NCBI RefSeq assembly: GCF_033100795.1
Contig: NZ_JAWLVI010000005.1
Span: forward strand, 1-64,000
Reading direction: 5' to 3'
Source of the DNA: Pseudothioclava sp033100795
GTDB lineage: Bacteria > Pseudomonadota > Alphaproteobacteria > Rhodobacterales > Rhodobacteraceae
Length of the DNA stretch: 64,000 bases
The notes beneath the pieces were generated by a model. It saw only the letters and a program-made list of their open reading frames with translations. It was not told the origin of the DNA and did no database searches. Shown here piece after piece: positions 35,018 to 42,787 of this stretch (position 1 is its first letter; each line of letters starts with the position of its first letter). The translations under genes were made by a program, and so were the position numbers.

Positions 35018-35982
35018 ATATCCTGATTATCGGCGGCGGCGGCGTTGTCGGTCAAAAGCTGGCCCGCGCGCTGGTGGCTCGCGGCACGCTGCGCGGCCAG
35101 TCCATCGACAAGATCACGCTGGCCGATATCGTCGATCCGGCGCCGATAGCGGATGCGCCGATGCCGGTCGCCACGATGGCGTGCAACATCGCTGATCCGG
35201 CCTCGGTCGCGCAATGTGTGACGGCGGATGTCGATGTGATCTATCTGCTGGCCGCGATTGTGTCGGCCCATGCCGAAGAGGATTTCGACGCGGGCATGAA
35301 CATCAACATGATGGGCACGCTGAATGTGCTGGAGCGCGCCCGCGCCCTTGGCACCAAGCCGGTGATGGTGTTCACCTCGTCGATCGCGGTTTACGGCGGC
35401 GAGGTTCCCGACCCGATCGTGGATCACACTTTCCTGAACCCGCAAACCTCGTATGGCGCGCAAAAGGCCATCGGTGAACTGCTGCTGAATGACTATAGCC
35501 GCAAGGGCTTTGTCGACGGGCGCGGGTTCCGGCTTCCGACGATCTCGGTCCGTCCGGGTAAGCCCAACCGCGCGGCGTCAAGCTTTATGTCCTCGATCCT
35601 GCGCGAGCCGCTGAACGGGCAAGAGGCGGTCTGCCCTGTGGATGACGACTTCCCGCATTACTATCTGTCGCCGCGCAAATGCGTGGAGAACCTGATCAAA
35701 GGGGCCGAACTCGCCGCCGAGGATCTGGGCCAGAACCGCTGCATGATGATGCCGGGCCGGATGTGGACCATTCGCCAGTTGATCGACGCAATGACCGCAG
35801 TCGCGGGGCCGGAGCCAGCCAAGCTGATCAAGTGGGAGGCGCAGCCCGACATTCAGGCGATCGTCAAAGGCTGGCGCTTTGATCTGCGCCCCGAAAAGGC
35901 GATCAAGCTGGGGCTGTCGGCGGATGACTCGTTTGAAGACAACATCCGCTATTATCTTGAGGACGACAAACCCTCGGCCTGA
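35014..35982 (+). CDS. denD: D-erythronate 2-dehydrogenase
   Basis: The protein has 322 residues from ATG 35014. It is an extended SDR/epimerase-type oxidoreductase with GGGGVVGQKLA at the NAD site and the Tyr-Lys pair in SYGAQKAIGELLLND. The segments PTISVRPGKPNRAASSFMSS and DFPHYYLSPRKCVENL are typical of DenD, which oxidises D-erythronate to 2-oxo-tetronate. OtnI, OtnK and OtnC at 40111-42787 could carry the product to dihydroxyacetone phosphate, so the D-erythronate route appears complete. It ends the operon that begins at 27817. Confidence 0.85.
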   Translation: MNILIIGGGGVVGQKLARALVARGTLRGQSIDKITLADIVDPAPIADAPMPVATMACNIADPASVAQCVTADVDVIYLLAAIVSAHAEEDFDAGMNINMMGTLNVLERARALGTKPVMVFTSSIAVYGGEVPDPIVDHTFLNPQTSYGAQKAIGELLLNDYSRKGFVDGRGFRLPTISVRPGKPNRAASSFMSSILREPLNGQEAVCPVDDDFPHYYLSPRKCVENLIKGAELAAEDLGQNRCMMMPGRMWTIRQLIDAMTAVAGPEPAKLIKWEAQPDIQAIVKGWRFDLRPEKAIKLGLSADDSFEDNIRYYLEDDKPSA

Positions 35983-35988
35983 ACGAAC

Positions 35989-36012
35989 AAGGGCGCCCTG
36001 CGGGGCGCCCTT
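35989..36012. terminator. Bidirectional terminator after denD
   Basis: AAGGGCGCCC and GGGCGCCCTT form a perfect 10-bp stem around TGCG, followed by TGCTTT. It lies between converging genes (denD and the hydroxyacid dehydrogenase) and ends a ten-kilobase operon. Confidence 0.82.
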
Positions 36013-36037
36013 TGCTTTAAGGCGAGGCGGTTTTGGC

Positions 36038-36976
36038 TTAGTTGACCGGCGTCAGAAGCGCGCTTCCGGCCAGAAACGCCGCGACGTTGTCACGCTGCAA
36101 TTGCCCCATCGCGGCACGGGTCTCGACGGTGCCCGAGCCTTGGTGCGGCTGGATCACCACGTTTTCCAGCGCGTAGAAGCGCGGGTCGATATGCGGCTCG
36201 TTGCGGAACACATCCAGACCCGCGCCGCCAAGGGTGCCTTGCTCCAGCGCATCCAGAAGGGCGGCCTCGTCCACGGTGCTCCCGCGCGAGATATTGACCA
36301 GGATGCCTCGCGGCCCGAGGGCGGCAAGCATCTCTTTTGTCACGAAATTTTCGGTGTCCGGCCCGCCGACAAGGGCAACGACCAGATAATCCACCTCTTG
36401 CGCCAGCGCGACCGGATCGGCGTGATAGGTCCAGTCGGGTGTGTCCTTTTCCGAGCGGGCGAAATAGTGGATGTCCATCTTGAATGCGGCCAGACGGTTG
36501 GCGATTTCGCGCCCGATCCGCCCCAGTCCGACGATCCCCGCTTTCGCCCCCGAGGCCTTGCGGTTCAGCCGGTATTCGCCCTTGTCCTTCCACGAGCCCG
36601 AGCGCGCCCAGGCTGACGCCTTCTCCATCTCGCGCAGTTGCATCAGCAGCATCCCGACCGCAATATCGGCAACGTCATCGTTCAGCACATCGGGGGTGTT
36701 CGTGACCTTGATCCCGCGCGCCGAGGCCGCCACGACATCAATCGCGTCATAGCCCACACCGAAATTCGCGATCAGCCCGAGCTTTGGCAGAAGGTCCATG
36801 ACCGCCCCGTCAAACGGCGCATGACCCTTGAAGGCGACGGTCGTGATGCCTGCGCGCGTGGTCTCGTCCAGCGTGGCCAGATCGGCGGGGCCAGCGATGA
36901 ACACCGGATCGAAAGAGGAAATCAGCGCGGCTTTGTCGGTGTCGCTATAGCTGCCGATGGCAATCGTGGCGGTCAT
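36038..36976 (-). CDS. D-2-hydroxyacid dehydrogenase (glyoxylate/hydroxypyruvate reductase type)
   Basis: The protein has 312 residues from ATG 36974-36976. GIVGLGRIGREIANRL is the NAD(P) site, and NISRGSTVDE, GLDVFRNEP and IQPHQGSGT hold the Arg, Glu and His of the active site. It belongs to the GhrB/SerA-like family that reduces glyoxylate, hydroxypyruvate or 2-keto-sugar acids. It has its own TGGTATACCA site 23 bases upstream. It converges on denD and lies downstream of the apionate operon, so it may recover C2-C3 fragments from it. Confidence 0.87.
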   Translation of the reverse strand: MTATIAIGSYSDTDKAALISSFDPVFIAGPADLATLDETTRAGITTVAFKGHAPFDGAVMDLLPKLGLIANFGVGYDAIDVVAASARGIKVTNTPDVLNDDVADIAVGMLLMQLREMEKASAWARSGSWKDKGEYRLNRKASGAKAGIVGLGRIGREIANRLAAFKMDIHYFARSEKDTPDWTYHADPVALAQEVDYLVVALVGGPDTENFVTKEMLAALGPRGILVNISRGSTVDEAALLDALEQGTLGGAGLDVFRNEPHIDPRFYALENVVIQPHQGSGTVETRAAMGQLQRDNVAAFLAGSALLTPVN

Positions 36977-36998
36977 GGGTGGCTCCTGTTCGGGCAAA

Positions 36999-37008
36999 TG
37001 GTATACCA
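36999..37008. promoter_or_regulatory. TGGTATACCA operator, site 5
   Basis: The core sits in AAATGGTATACCAAAA, 23 bases upstream of the D-2-hydroxyacid dehydrogenase start on the minus strand. It overlaps where its promoter would be, so repression is the simplest reading. Confidence 0.7.
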
Positions 37009-37123
37009 AAAGATGAAGCCCGCAGTCGCAACTGTCAATCATATAAAAGCGGGCAGTGACCAGCACTGCCCGCTTCACGCGGCGCGACCACCGGGAGGTC
37101 AAATCGCGCCTATCGTCAAAGGC

Positions 37124-37963
37124 TTAGCCTTCGCAGATTTCCTTGACCGACTTCTTCACGGCCTCAAGGCTGAACACGCGGTCAAGCCAGTCGGGCTGGA
37201 AGATCACCGATTTCGCCTTGTCGATGGCCATCAGCGCGCCATCCGAGAATTTCCCCTCGGGGAAGATGCCGAACGCGATCGCCAGTTCGATCTTGAGGTG
37301 GCCAAGCACGAAGTCATGCGCGGCGGCCTCGGGAACGCCCATCGACACGGCGCGGTCGGTTGCATCACGCAGCGCGAGCGACAGTGTCGCGGCGACGGTT
37401 TCCGACAGGGCAGGCTCCATCACGGCGATGTTTTCCAGCGTGCAGCGATGCGAGCGGGCAACCGGCGCGTAGATGATTTTCGCGATCTCTTCGCACAGCG
37501 CATAATGCTCTTCCGGGCCTTGGATCAGGGCGCAGACAATGCCCTGCGGCGCGGCGATGCCGCCGAAATAGTCGGCCTGAGCCTCTTTGGTGTCCTGCAC
37601 CTCAAGGATATGCGGGTGGCACGGATGGGTGCAGAAATAGGTGACGTCGTCACGCTCGGGCATCTCGCCGGCATAGGGTGCGGCGGCGTCCAGCACGATC
37701 ACAGCAGCGCCGGGTTTCAGCTTGTCGATGAAGGTATGCGCAATCTTGCCGATCAGACGGTCCGGCACGGCCATCAGCACGACATCGGCATTCGCCAGCG
37801 CGGTATCCTGATCGACCGTATCAAGGCCGGTTTCTGCCTTCAGGCGTGCGCGGCCCTCTTCGGAAATCTCGACCGGAACCACCTCGAAGGGCGACGCCTT
37901 AAGGTTGCGGGCCAGCCGGACGCCCATTTTCCCGCCTGCACCAAGCAGAGCAACTTTCGTCAT
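37124..37963 (-). CDS. apnO: D-apionate oxidoisomerase candidate
   Basis: A 279-residue protein with an N-terminal Rossmann site (LLGAGGKMGVRLARNLKAS) and a helical C-terminal domain like that of 6-phosphogluconate dehydrogenase relatives (LRDATDRAVSMGVPEAAAHD). ApnO oxidises and isomerises D-apionate to 3-oxo-isoapionate. The neighbour upstream is a DUF1537 kinase of the OiaK type only three bases away, which is the reported genetic context. HPCHPHILEVQDTKEAQADY is a distinctive segment. I base the call on the context and overall sequence type; a search is needed to confirm it. Confidence 0.72.
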   Translation of the reverse strand: MTKVALLGAGGKMGVRLARNLKASPFEVVPVEISEEGRARLKAETGLDTVDQDTALANADVVLMAVPDRLIGKIAHTFIDKLKPGAAVIVLDAAAPYAGEMPERDDVTYFCTHPCHPHILEVQDTKEAQADYFGGIAAPQGIVCALIQGPEEHYALCEEIAKIIYAPVARSHRCTLENIAVMEPALSETVAATLSLALRDATDRAVSMGVPEAAAHDFVLGHLKIELAIAFGIFPEGKFSDGALMAIDKAKSVIFQPDWLDRVFSLEAVKKSVKEICEG

Positions 37964-37966
37964 GTC

Positions 37967-39337
37967 TTATCCTTTCTGTGCGGCGCCACCGCCGCGTTTG
38001 ATCCAACTGAAGTAATCAGGGCTTCCCATTTGCCCGCCCTTCAGCGCGAGTTGCAGTCCGGCCAGCGCCGGATCATCCGAATGAGCCTCCAGCAGCGCAG
38101 CCCCCGGAGTGGCGGGGCTGAGCGCGGTAAAGGCGAACAGATCAAGCTGCCGCGAGGCATAGCCCGAGGTATCCCCCCCCGAGATCACCGCACGCCGCAG
38201 GCCGGTTTCGCGTAGCAGCCGCGAGAGCAGCCGCCCGAGCGTCGCGCCGATCCGCGCGTTGGCGTCATCTTCGCGCACACCTGCGGCCTGCACCGCCGCG
38301 CGCATCCGCGCGACCGCCGGATCATCCGGCCCGCGGGCGGAGTAAATCAGTGGCGAGCCGCCCTTGGCCAGCACGCCCAAAGCGGCCTGATAGGTGGCGT
38401 CTTCGGCGCTGGTGTCGCCCGTCACAAGGGCCGCCGCGTCCAGCGCAATTCCGGTAAACCCGTCCGCCTCGGCCAGTGCAATTTGCTGCGCCGTGATGGG
38501 CGAGACCGAGCCGGAGACGACGATCAGTTGATCGACCGCGCCCGCGCCGGTCTGCACCTCTGCGCAGGGGATCAGCCCCGCCTTGCGCCAGCAATCCACC
38601 AGCGCATATTCCACGCCCTGCGAGCCGATGACAAAGGTCTGATGCGTGCGCGCGGCCTGCCAGATCAGGTCTCCGGTCGTGGCCATATGCGGCGCGGTCA
38701 TGGTATCAAGGCTGACAACCTCGGCCCCTTGCGCCAGTTCGCGCGACAGCCCCGCCGCCGCATCGGTCTCAAGGTCTTCGACGGTGACAAGGCCAAAGGG
38801 GCGCTTGGTCTGCTGGCCCAGATGGCGGGCGACATCGGCCTCTGCCATCGGGGTGACGGGATGACGCGCCATAACGGGGTGCCGGTCCAGCCGGAACACA
38901 CCTTGCGGGCTACCCGCGAAAAGGTGACCGAACGCCTGATAGCGGCGCTGCGGCGGTGAGGCGATCAGGCACGGCACCCATGCCCCCCCGATCAGCGGCG
39001 CGCCAATATCCAGCGCCGCCCCGATCGAGCCGACATGCGGCGCGCTATCCAGCGTCGAGCACACCTTGTAATGCACCACGGGCGCGCCGGTGTCTTTGAG
39101 GAAGGCAAAGGCAGGCGGCAGGTGGTCGCGCATCCACTCGGGGGAGTGGCTGCGCGCGGTGCTGGCAATGCCGATCCCGCGCATTTGCGGGAAGCGGGCC
39201 ATCTGTTCGGCGGTGGGAATATCAAGGAACAGGACCGAGGGGACACCCGCAAAGGCCAGCGCCTCCATCGTGGTCGCCGATCCGGTGAAGTCGTCGCCAA
39301 GCCACGCGACCAAAGCGCCGTCGGGCAAAGTATTCAT
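37967..39337 (-). CDS. oiaK: 3-oxo-isoapionate kinase candidate (four-carbon acid sugar kinase family)
   Basis: A 456-residue DUF1537 kinase. The N-terminal motif WLGDDFTGSATTMEALAFAG corresponds to the sugar-binding loop, VVSGSVSPITAQQIALAE and VISGGDTSGYASRQL to the C-terminal nucleotide-binding domain. It is longer than OtnK and differs from the OtnK gene at 41516. OiaK phosphorylates 3-oxo-isoapionate to its 4-phosphate. It lies between a NanR-like regulator (four-base overlap) and the ApnO-like gene, so all three form one operon. Confidence 0.78.
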   Translation of the reverse strand: MNTLPDGALVAWLGDDFTGSATTMEALAFAGVPSVLFLDIPTAEQMARFPQMRGIGIASTARSHSPEWMRDHLPPAFAFLKDTGAPVVHYKVCSTLDSAPHVGSIGAALDIGAPLIGGAWVPCLIASPPQRRYQAFGHLFAGSPQGVFRLDRHPVMARHPVTPMAEADVARHLGQQTKRPFGLVTVEDLETDAAAGLSRELAQGAEVVSLDTMTAPHMATTGDLIWQAARTHQTFVIGSQGVEYALVDCWRKAGLIPCAEVQTGAGAVDQLIVVSGSVSPITAQQIALAEADGFTGIALDAAALVTGDTSAEDATYQAALGVLAKGGSPLIYSARGPDDPAVARMRAAVQAAGVREDDANARIGATLGRLLSRLLRETGLRRAVISGGDTSGYASRQLDLFAFTALSPATPGAALLEAHSDDPALAGLQLALKGGQMGSPDYFSWIKRGGGAAQKG

Positions 39338-40047
39338 GTCGCGTTTTCCTGATGATACAAGGCGTTAGCGCGTTCCAGATGCACCCGCATCGCATTGGCG
39401 GCCCCTGCGGCATCGCCCTGAATGATTGCCTCGACGATGGCGCGATGTTCGGCCAGCGTCAGGGACTCCAGCCCGCGTTTGCGCACCTGCTCTGTGTGGA
39501 AGGTGCGCAGCCACGAGAAAATCCCAAAGGCGAGGGTTTCGAAAATCGGGTTGCCAGACATCGCGGCGATGCGGCGGTGGAATTGCCCGTCGCTTTCCAT
39601 GAAGGCCTCGCTATCGGCGCGCAGGCTGTCTTGCTCGTCCAGAAGGGTCTGAAGCTCTGCGATGTCGGCTTCGGTCCGGCGGGTGGCGGCCATGCGGGCC
39701 ATTTCGGCTTCAAGCAGGACGCGGGCCTCTTTCAGATGGTCGAGTGAGGATTGCGAGTGCGTCAGCAGGTGGCGCATCGAGGGGCCAAGCACATCCAGCA
39801 ACCCGTCCAGCGAGGGCGAGGCAATCCGCGGCCGCCCTCCGTGGCGGATCTCGATCACGCCCGAATGTTGCAGGCTTTGCATCGCCTCGCGGATCGCGGG
39901 CCGCCCGACCTGATAGCGCACCATCAGTTCGCGTTCCGAGGGCAGGGCGTCACCCGGTGCCAGACGGTCGTCACGGATCAGATGCAAAAGACGCTCTTGC
40001 ACCTGATCGGAGAGTTTTCTGGGGCGGATCGAATCTGGACTACTCAT
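39334..40047 (-). CDS. NanR-like GntR regulator (FCD subfamily)
   Basis: A 237-residue regulator. Its DNA-binding domain includes LPSERELMVRYQVGRPAIRE, close to the recognition helix of E. coli NanR, whose operator is built from GGTATA repeats. The FCD domain shares the pattern FMESDGQFHRRIAAMSGNPIF with NanR. TGGTATACCA contains GGTATA on both strands, and one copy lies 26 bases upstream of this gene. It is therefore the best candidate for the common regulator of the eight sites. Its effector is probably a keto sugar acid from the island rather than sialic acid. Confidence 0.85.
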   Translation of the reverse strand: MSSPDSIRPRKLSDQVQERLLHLIRDDRLAPGDALPSERELMVRYQVGRPAIREAMQSLQHSGVIEIRHGGRPRIASPSLDGLLDVLGPSMRHLLTHSQSSLDHLKEARVLLEAEMARMAATRRTEADIAELQTLLDEQDSLRADSEAFMESDGQFHRRIAAMSGNPIFETLAFGIFSWLRTFHTEQVRKRGLESLTLAEHRAIVEAIIQGDAAGAANAMRVHLERANALYHQENAT

Positions 40048-40072
40048 GATACCAGTTTAGCGGCAGATAAAA

Positions 40073-40082
40073 TGGTATACCA
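40073..40082. promoter_or_regulatory. TGGTATACCA operator, site 6
   Basis: The core lies in AAATGGTATACCAGAT, upstream of the NanR-like regulator and after the otnI stop. It would give autoregulation of the regulator-oiaK-apnO operon. A half-like ATGATACCAG also occurs at 40046-40055. Confidence 0.7.
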
Positions 40083-40110
40083 GATTAAATCCGGTCCGAA
40101 TTCGAAAAAA

Positions 40111-40872
40111 TCAGCGCAGTGCGGTCAGCCAGCCAAGCGTGGCATCCGTGTCGCCGCCCGGTTTGTATTCAGCGCCAAGCGGGGTTTGCCAGCCAAGAGC
40201 CGCGATCTTGTCAAAGATGAACGGGTAATTCACCTCGCCATGATCGGGCGCGCCGCGATCGGGGACCGAGGCGAACTGGATATGGCCGATCAGGGGCAGC
40301 AGGCGCTCAAGCCGGTGCGAGAGATCCCCCTCCATCAACTGCACATGATAGCAATCGAACATCAGCCGCAGGTTCGGGGCGCCGACCTCGGCCATAATCA
40401 CCTCGGCCTGCGCGGTGGTGGCCAGAAAATACCCCGGCGCGTCGTAGTGATTGAGCGGCTCGATCAGGATCGTGATCCCCGCATCGGCGGCCCGTTCGCA
40501 GGCATAGCGCAGATTGGCGACAAAGCAGGCGTGGGCCGCATCACCCGAGGCAAAACCCGCCATGACGTGAATGTTGCGCGTGCCGATTTCGGTCGCATAA
40601 GCAATCGCCTCGTCAATCGCGGCGCGGGCGTCCGCTTCGCGCCCGACAAGCGCCGAAAGCCCGTTCTCGCCGCCCGCCACATCGCCGCGCCGGGTATTCA
40701 GGCCCAGCATCGCAAGGCCGGTTTCAGCCAAGGCCGCGCTGACGTCGGCCGCAGGGGTATCATAGGGCCAGTGACATTCGACCGCGCCAAACCCCGCCGC
40801 CTTGGCCGCGCGGATCGCGTCGGGCAGGGGCCGGTCATTCCACAGAAACCCGAGGTTCGCCGAAAACTGCAT
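40111..40872 (-). CDS. otnI: 2-oxo-tetronate isomerase
   Basis: The isomerase has 253 residues if started at ATG 40870-40872, which overlaps the otnC stop (TGATG); a GTG three codons upstream gives MGLMQFS but is less likely. It is a TIM-barrel hydroxypyruvate-isomerase-like protein: ILIEPLNHYDAPGYFLATT, LRLMFDCYHVQLMEGDL and GAEYKPGGDT hold the metal-binding acids and His. OtnI interconverts 2-oxo- and 3-oxo-tetronate in L-threonate and D-erythronate catabolism. It is the last gene of the otn operon. Confidence 0.85.
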   Translation of the reverse strand: MQFSANLGFLWNDRPLPDAIRAAKAAGFGAVECHWPYDTPAADVSAALAETGLAMLGLNTRRGDVAGGENGLSALVGREADARAAIDEAIAYATEIGTRNIHVMAGFASGDAAHACFVANLRYACERAADAGITILIEPLNHYDAPGYFLATTAQAEVIMAEVGAPNLRLMFDCYHVQLMEGDLSHRLERLLPLIGHIQFASVPDRGAPDHGEVNYPFIFDKIAALGWQTPLGAEYKPGGDTDATLGWLTALR

Positions 40873-41519
40873 CAGTCCCACTCCACGTTGAATTCGGTGA
40901 CGACCGCGCGCACTTGCTCGGGTGTCAGTTGTTTGGCGTCATAGCCGCGCATCAGGATGGCAAGGCGCGCGGTGTCCTCAAGCTCTTCGATGGCGTTGCA
41001 GGCGGCCTCGACATCCTTGCCCGCGACGACCGGCCCGTGATTGGCGAGCATCACCGCCGAGCGTTTGCCCGCCAGACCGCGCACGGCCTGACCCATCGCC
41101 GGATCGCCCGGCAGGAAAAACGGCAAAAGCTGCACCTTGCCCAGTTTCATGATCGAGTAGGGGGTGAGGGGGGGCAGAAAGTTGCCGGGGTCCACCTCGG
41201 GCATCAGCGACCACGCGACCGAGTGGCACGCGTGCAGGTGAACCACCGCGCCGGTCGTCGCGCGCGTTTCGTAAAAGGCCGAATGGAGTGGCATTTCCTT
41301 GGTCGGTTTATCGCCGTCGATCAGCCGCCCCGTCGCGTCAAAGCGCGACAGCCGCGCGGGGTCCAGCCGCCCGAACGAGGTGCCTGTGGGCGAAACCAGC
41401 AGCCCGCCGTCAGGCGTGCGCGCCGAGATATTTCCGGTCGATCCTCCGGTCAGGCCACGGTCGAACATCGACTTCGCCAAAAGGCAAATCTGCTCGCGCA
41501 GGCGGGTTTCCTCGGTCAT
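40872..41519 (-). CDS. otnC: 3-oxo-tetronate 4-phosphate decarboxylase
   Basis: The protein has 215 residues from ATG 41517-41519. It is a class II aldolase/adducin-fold protein: GGSTGNISARTPDGGLLVSP for phosphate binding, HLHACHS with two zinc ligands and MLANHGPVVAGKDVEAACN. OtnC decarboxylates 3-oxo-tetronate 4-phosphate to dihydroxyacetone phosphate. It is coupled to otnK by an ATGA overlap and to otnI by TGATG. The 108-base open extension upstream lies inside otnK and is not used. Confidence 0.88.
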   Translation of the reverse strand: MTEETRLREQICLLAKSMFDRGLTGGSTGNISARTPDGGLLVSPTGTSFGRLDPARLSRFDATGRLIDGDKPTKEMPLHSAFYETRATTGAVVHLHACHSVAWSLMPEVDPGNFLPPLTPYSIMKLGKVQLLPFFLPGDPAMGQAVRGLAGKRSAVMLANHGPVVAGKDVEAACNAIEELEDTARLAILMRGYDAKQLTPEQVRAVVTEFNVEWD

Positions 41520-42787
41520 AGAGCCTCCAGCTTTTGCAGCGCTTCCGAGAAGAAATTCTCGCTGCCAAAGTTGCCCGATTTCAGCGTCAGCGCAATCGGG
41601 TGTCCGGCGGATTGGCAGAAACACCACGGCACGCCCGGCGCGATTTCGGGGCCGATCTCAAGGCGATCAACGCCAAGCGCCTGTGTCACCGCGCCCGAGG
41701 TCTCGCCCCCCGCCACAACGATGCGGCGCGCGCCACGGTCGCGGGCGGCAATGACGCAGGCCGACAGGGCTTCTTCGACGATCTCGCCCGCGCGGGCGAC
41801 GCCAAGCTTGGCCTGTGCGGCGCGCACCGATGCAGGATCGGCGGTGGCGTAGATCAGGGGCGCTTTGCTCAGGTCTTGGGTGGCCAGCCAGTCCAGCGCC
41901 GCGCGCGGGCCGTTTTCCGCCAGATCCAGCGGGTCCAGACGGAAGCCCTCGGCCCCCGTCGCCAGATAGGCCGCGACCTGTTTGTTAGTCATCGCCGAGC
42001 AACTGCCCGAGAGCACAATCGCCTCGGGCGCGAGGTTTGGCACCTCTAGGGCGGGGGCGTCTTGCGCGAGTGTCCCATCGGCCAGATACAGCGCGGGCAG
42101 CGGCATCGCCACCGCCGAGCCGCCCGTCATCAGCGCCATATCGCGGCACGCGCCGGCGATCTCTTCTAGGTCGCTGTTCGCCACGGCATCCATCACGACA
42201 TGGACAATCCCTTCGTCCGCAAGGCGCGCCAGTTCCGCGCGGATCGCCTTGGCCCCGCGCGCAACCGTCAGCCGGTCGATGAGGCCGACCGTGCCCTGCA
42301 CCTGCGGCTCCAATAGGCGCATCAGGTTGCTGTCGCGCATCGGCGTCAGCGGGTGATCCTTCATCGGGCTTTCGGCCAGCGGCTGACGCCCGACAAACAG
42401 GTTGCCCATGAAAATCGCGCGCCCGTTCTCGGGGAAGGCGGGGCAATAGATGGTCTGGGCCGTGCCAAGCCGCGCCATCAGCGCTTCGGCGACGGGGCCG
42501 ATGTTGCCTTCCGCCGTAGAATCGAAGGTCGAACAGTATTTCCAGAAGAACCGCTCCGCGCCCGCCGCGCGCAGCCAGTCCAGCGCCTCGCCCGCGCGTG
42601 AGGTGGCCTCGTCCACGGGGCTGGTGCGGATTTTCAGCGCGATCACCTCGAACGGGGCGGCGTCGGTCACTGGTCCTTGCGGCACGCCCATGCGCAGCGA
42701 AACCCGCACGCCCGAGCGCGCCAGAAGCCCCGCCAGATCGGTCGCGCCGGTGAAATCATCAGCGATACAGCCCAGAACGGTTGCCAT
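41516..42787 (-). CDS. otnK: 3-oxo-tetronate kinase
   Basis: A 423-residue DUF1537 kinase with CIADDFTGATDLAGLLARSG at the start, KYCSTFDSTAEGNIGPV for the substrate and VVAGGETSGAVTQALGV for the nucleotide. OtnK phosphorylates 3-oxo-tetronate to its 4-phosphate. Its start overlaps the ltnD stop (TAATG), its end overlaps otnC. It is about 30 residues shorter than the OiaK paralogue at 37967 and clearly distinct from it. This is the middle of a compact ltnD-otnK-otnC-otnI operon. Confidence 0.88.
   Translation of the reverse strand: MATVLGCIADDFTGATDLAGLLARSGVRVSLRMGVPQGPVTDAAPFEVIALKIRTSPVDEATSRAGEALDWLRAAGAERFFWKYCSTFDSTAEGNIGPVAEALMARLGTAQTIYCPAFPENGRAIFMGNLFVGRQPLAESPMKDHPLTPMRDSNLMRLLEPQVQGTVGLIDRLTVARGAKAIRAELARLADEGIVHVVMDAVANSDLEEIAGACRDMALMTGGSAVAMPLPALYLADGTLAQDAPALEVPNLAPEAIVLSGSCSAMTNKQVAAYLATGAEGFRLDPLDLAENGPRAALDWLATQDLSKAPLIYATADPASVRAAQAKLGVARAGEIVEEALSACVIAARDRGARRIVVAGGETSGAVTQALGVDRLEIGPEIAPGVPWCFCQSAGHPIALTLKSGNFGSENFFSEALQKLEAL

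Noticed and set aside
39334..40047. Assignment of the NanR-like gene as a sialic-acid regulator
   Set aside because: No sialic-acid lyase, epimerase or transporter of that type is seen; the partners are apionate and tetronate genes.
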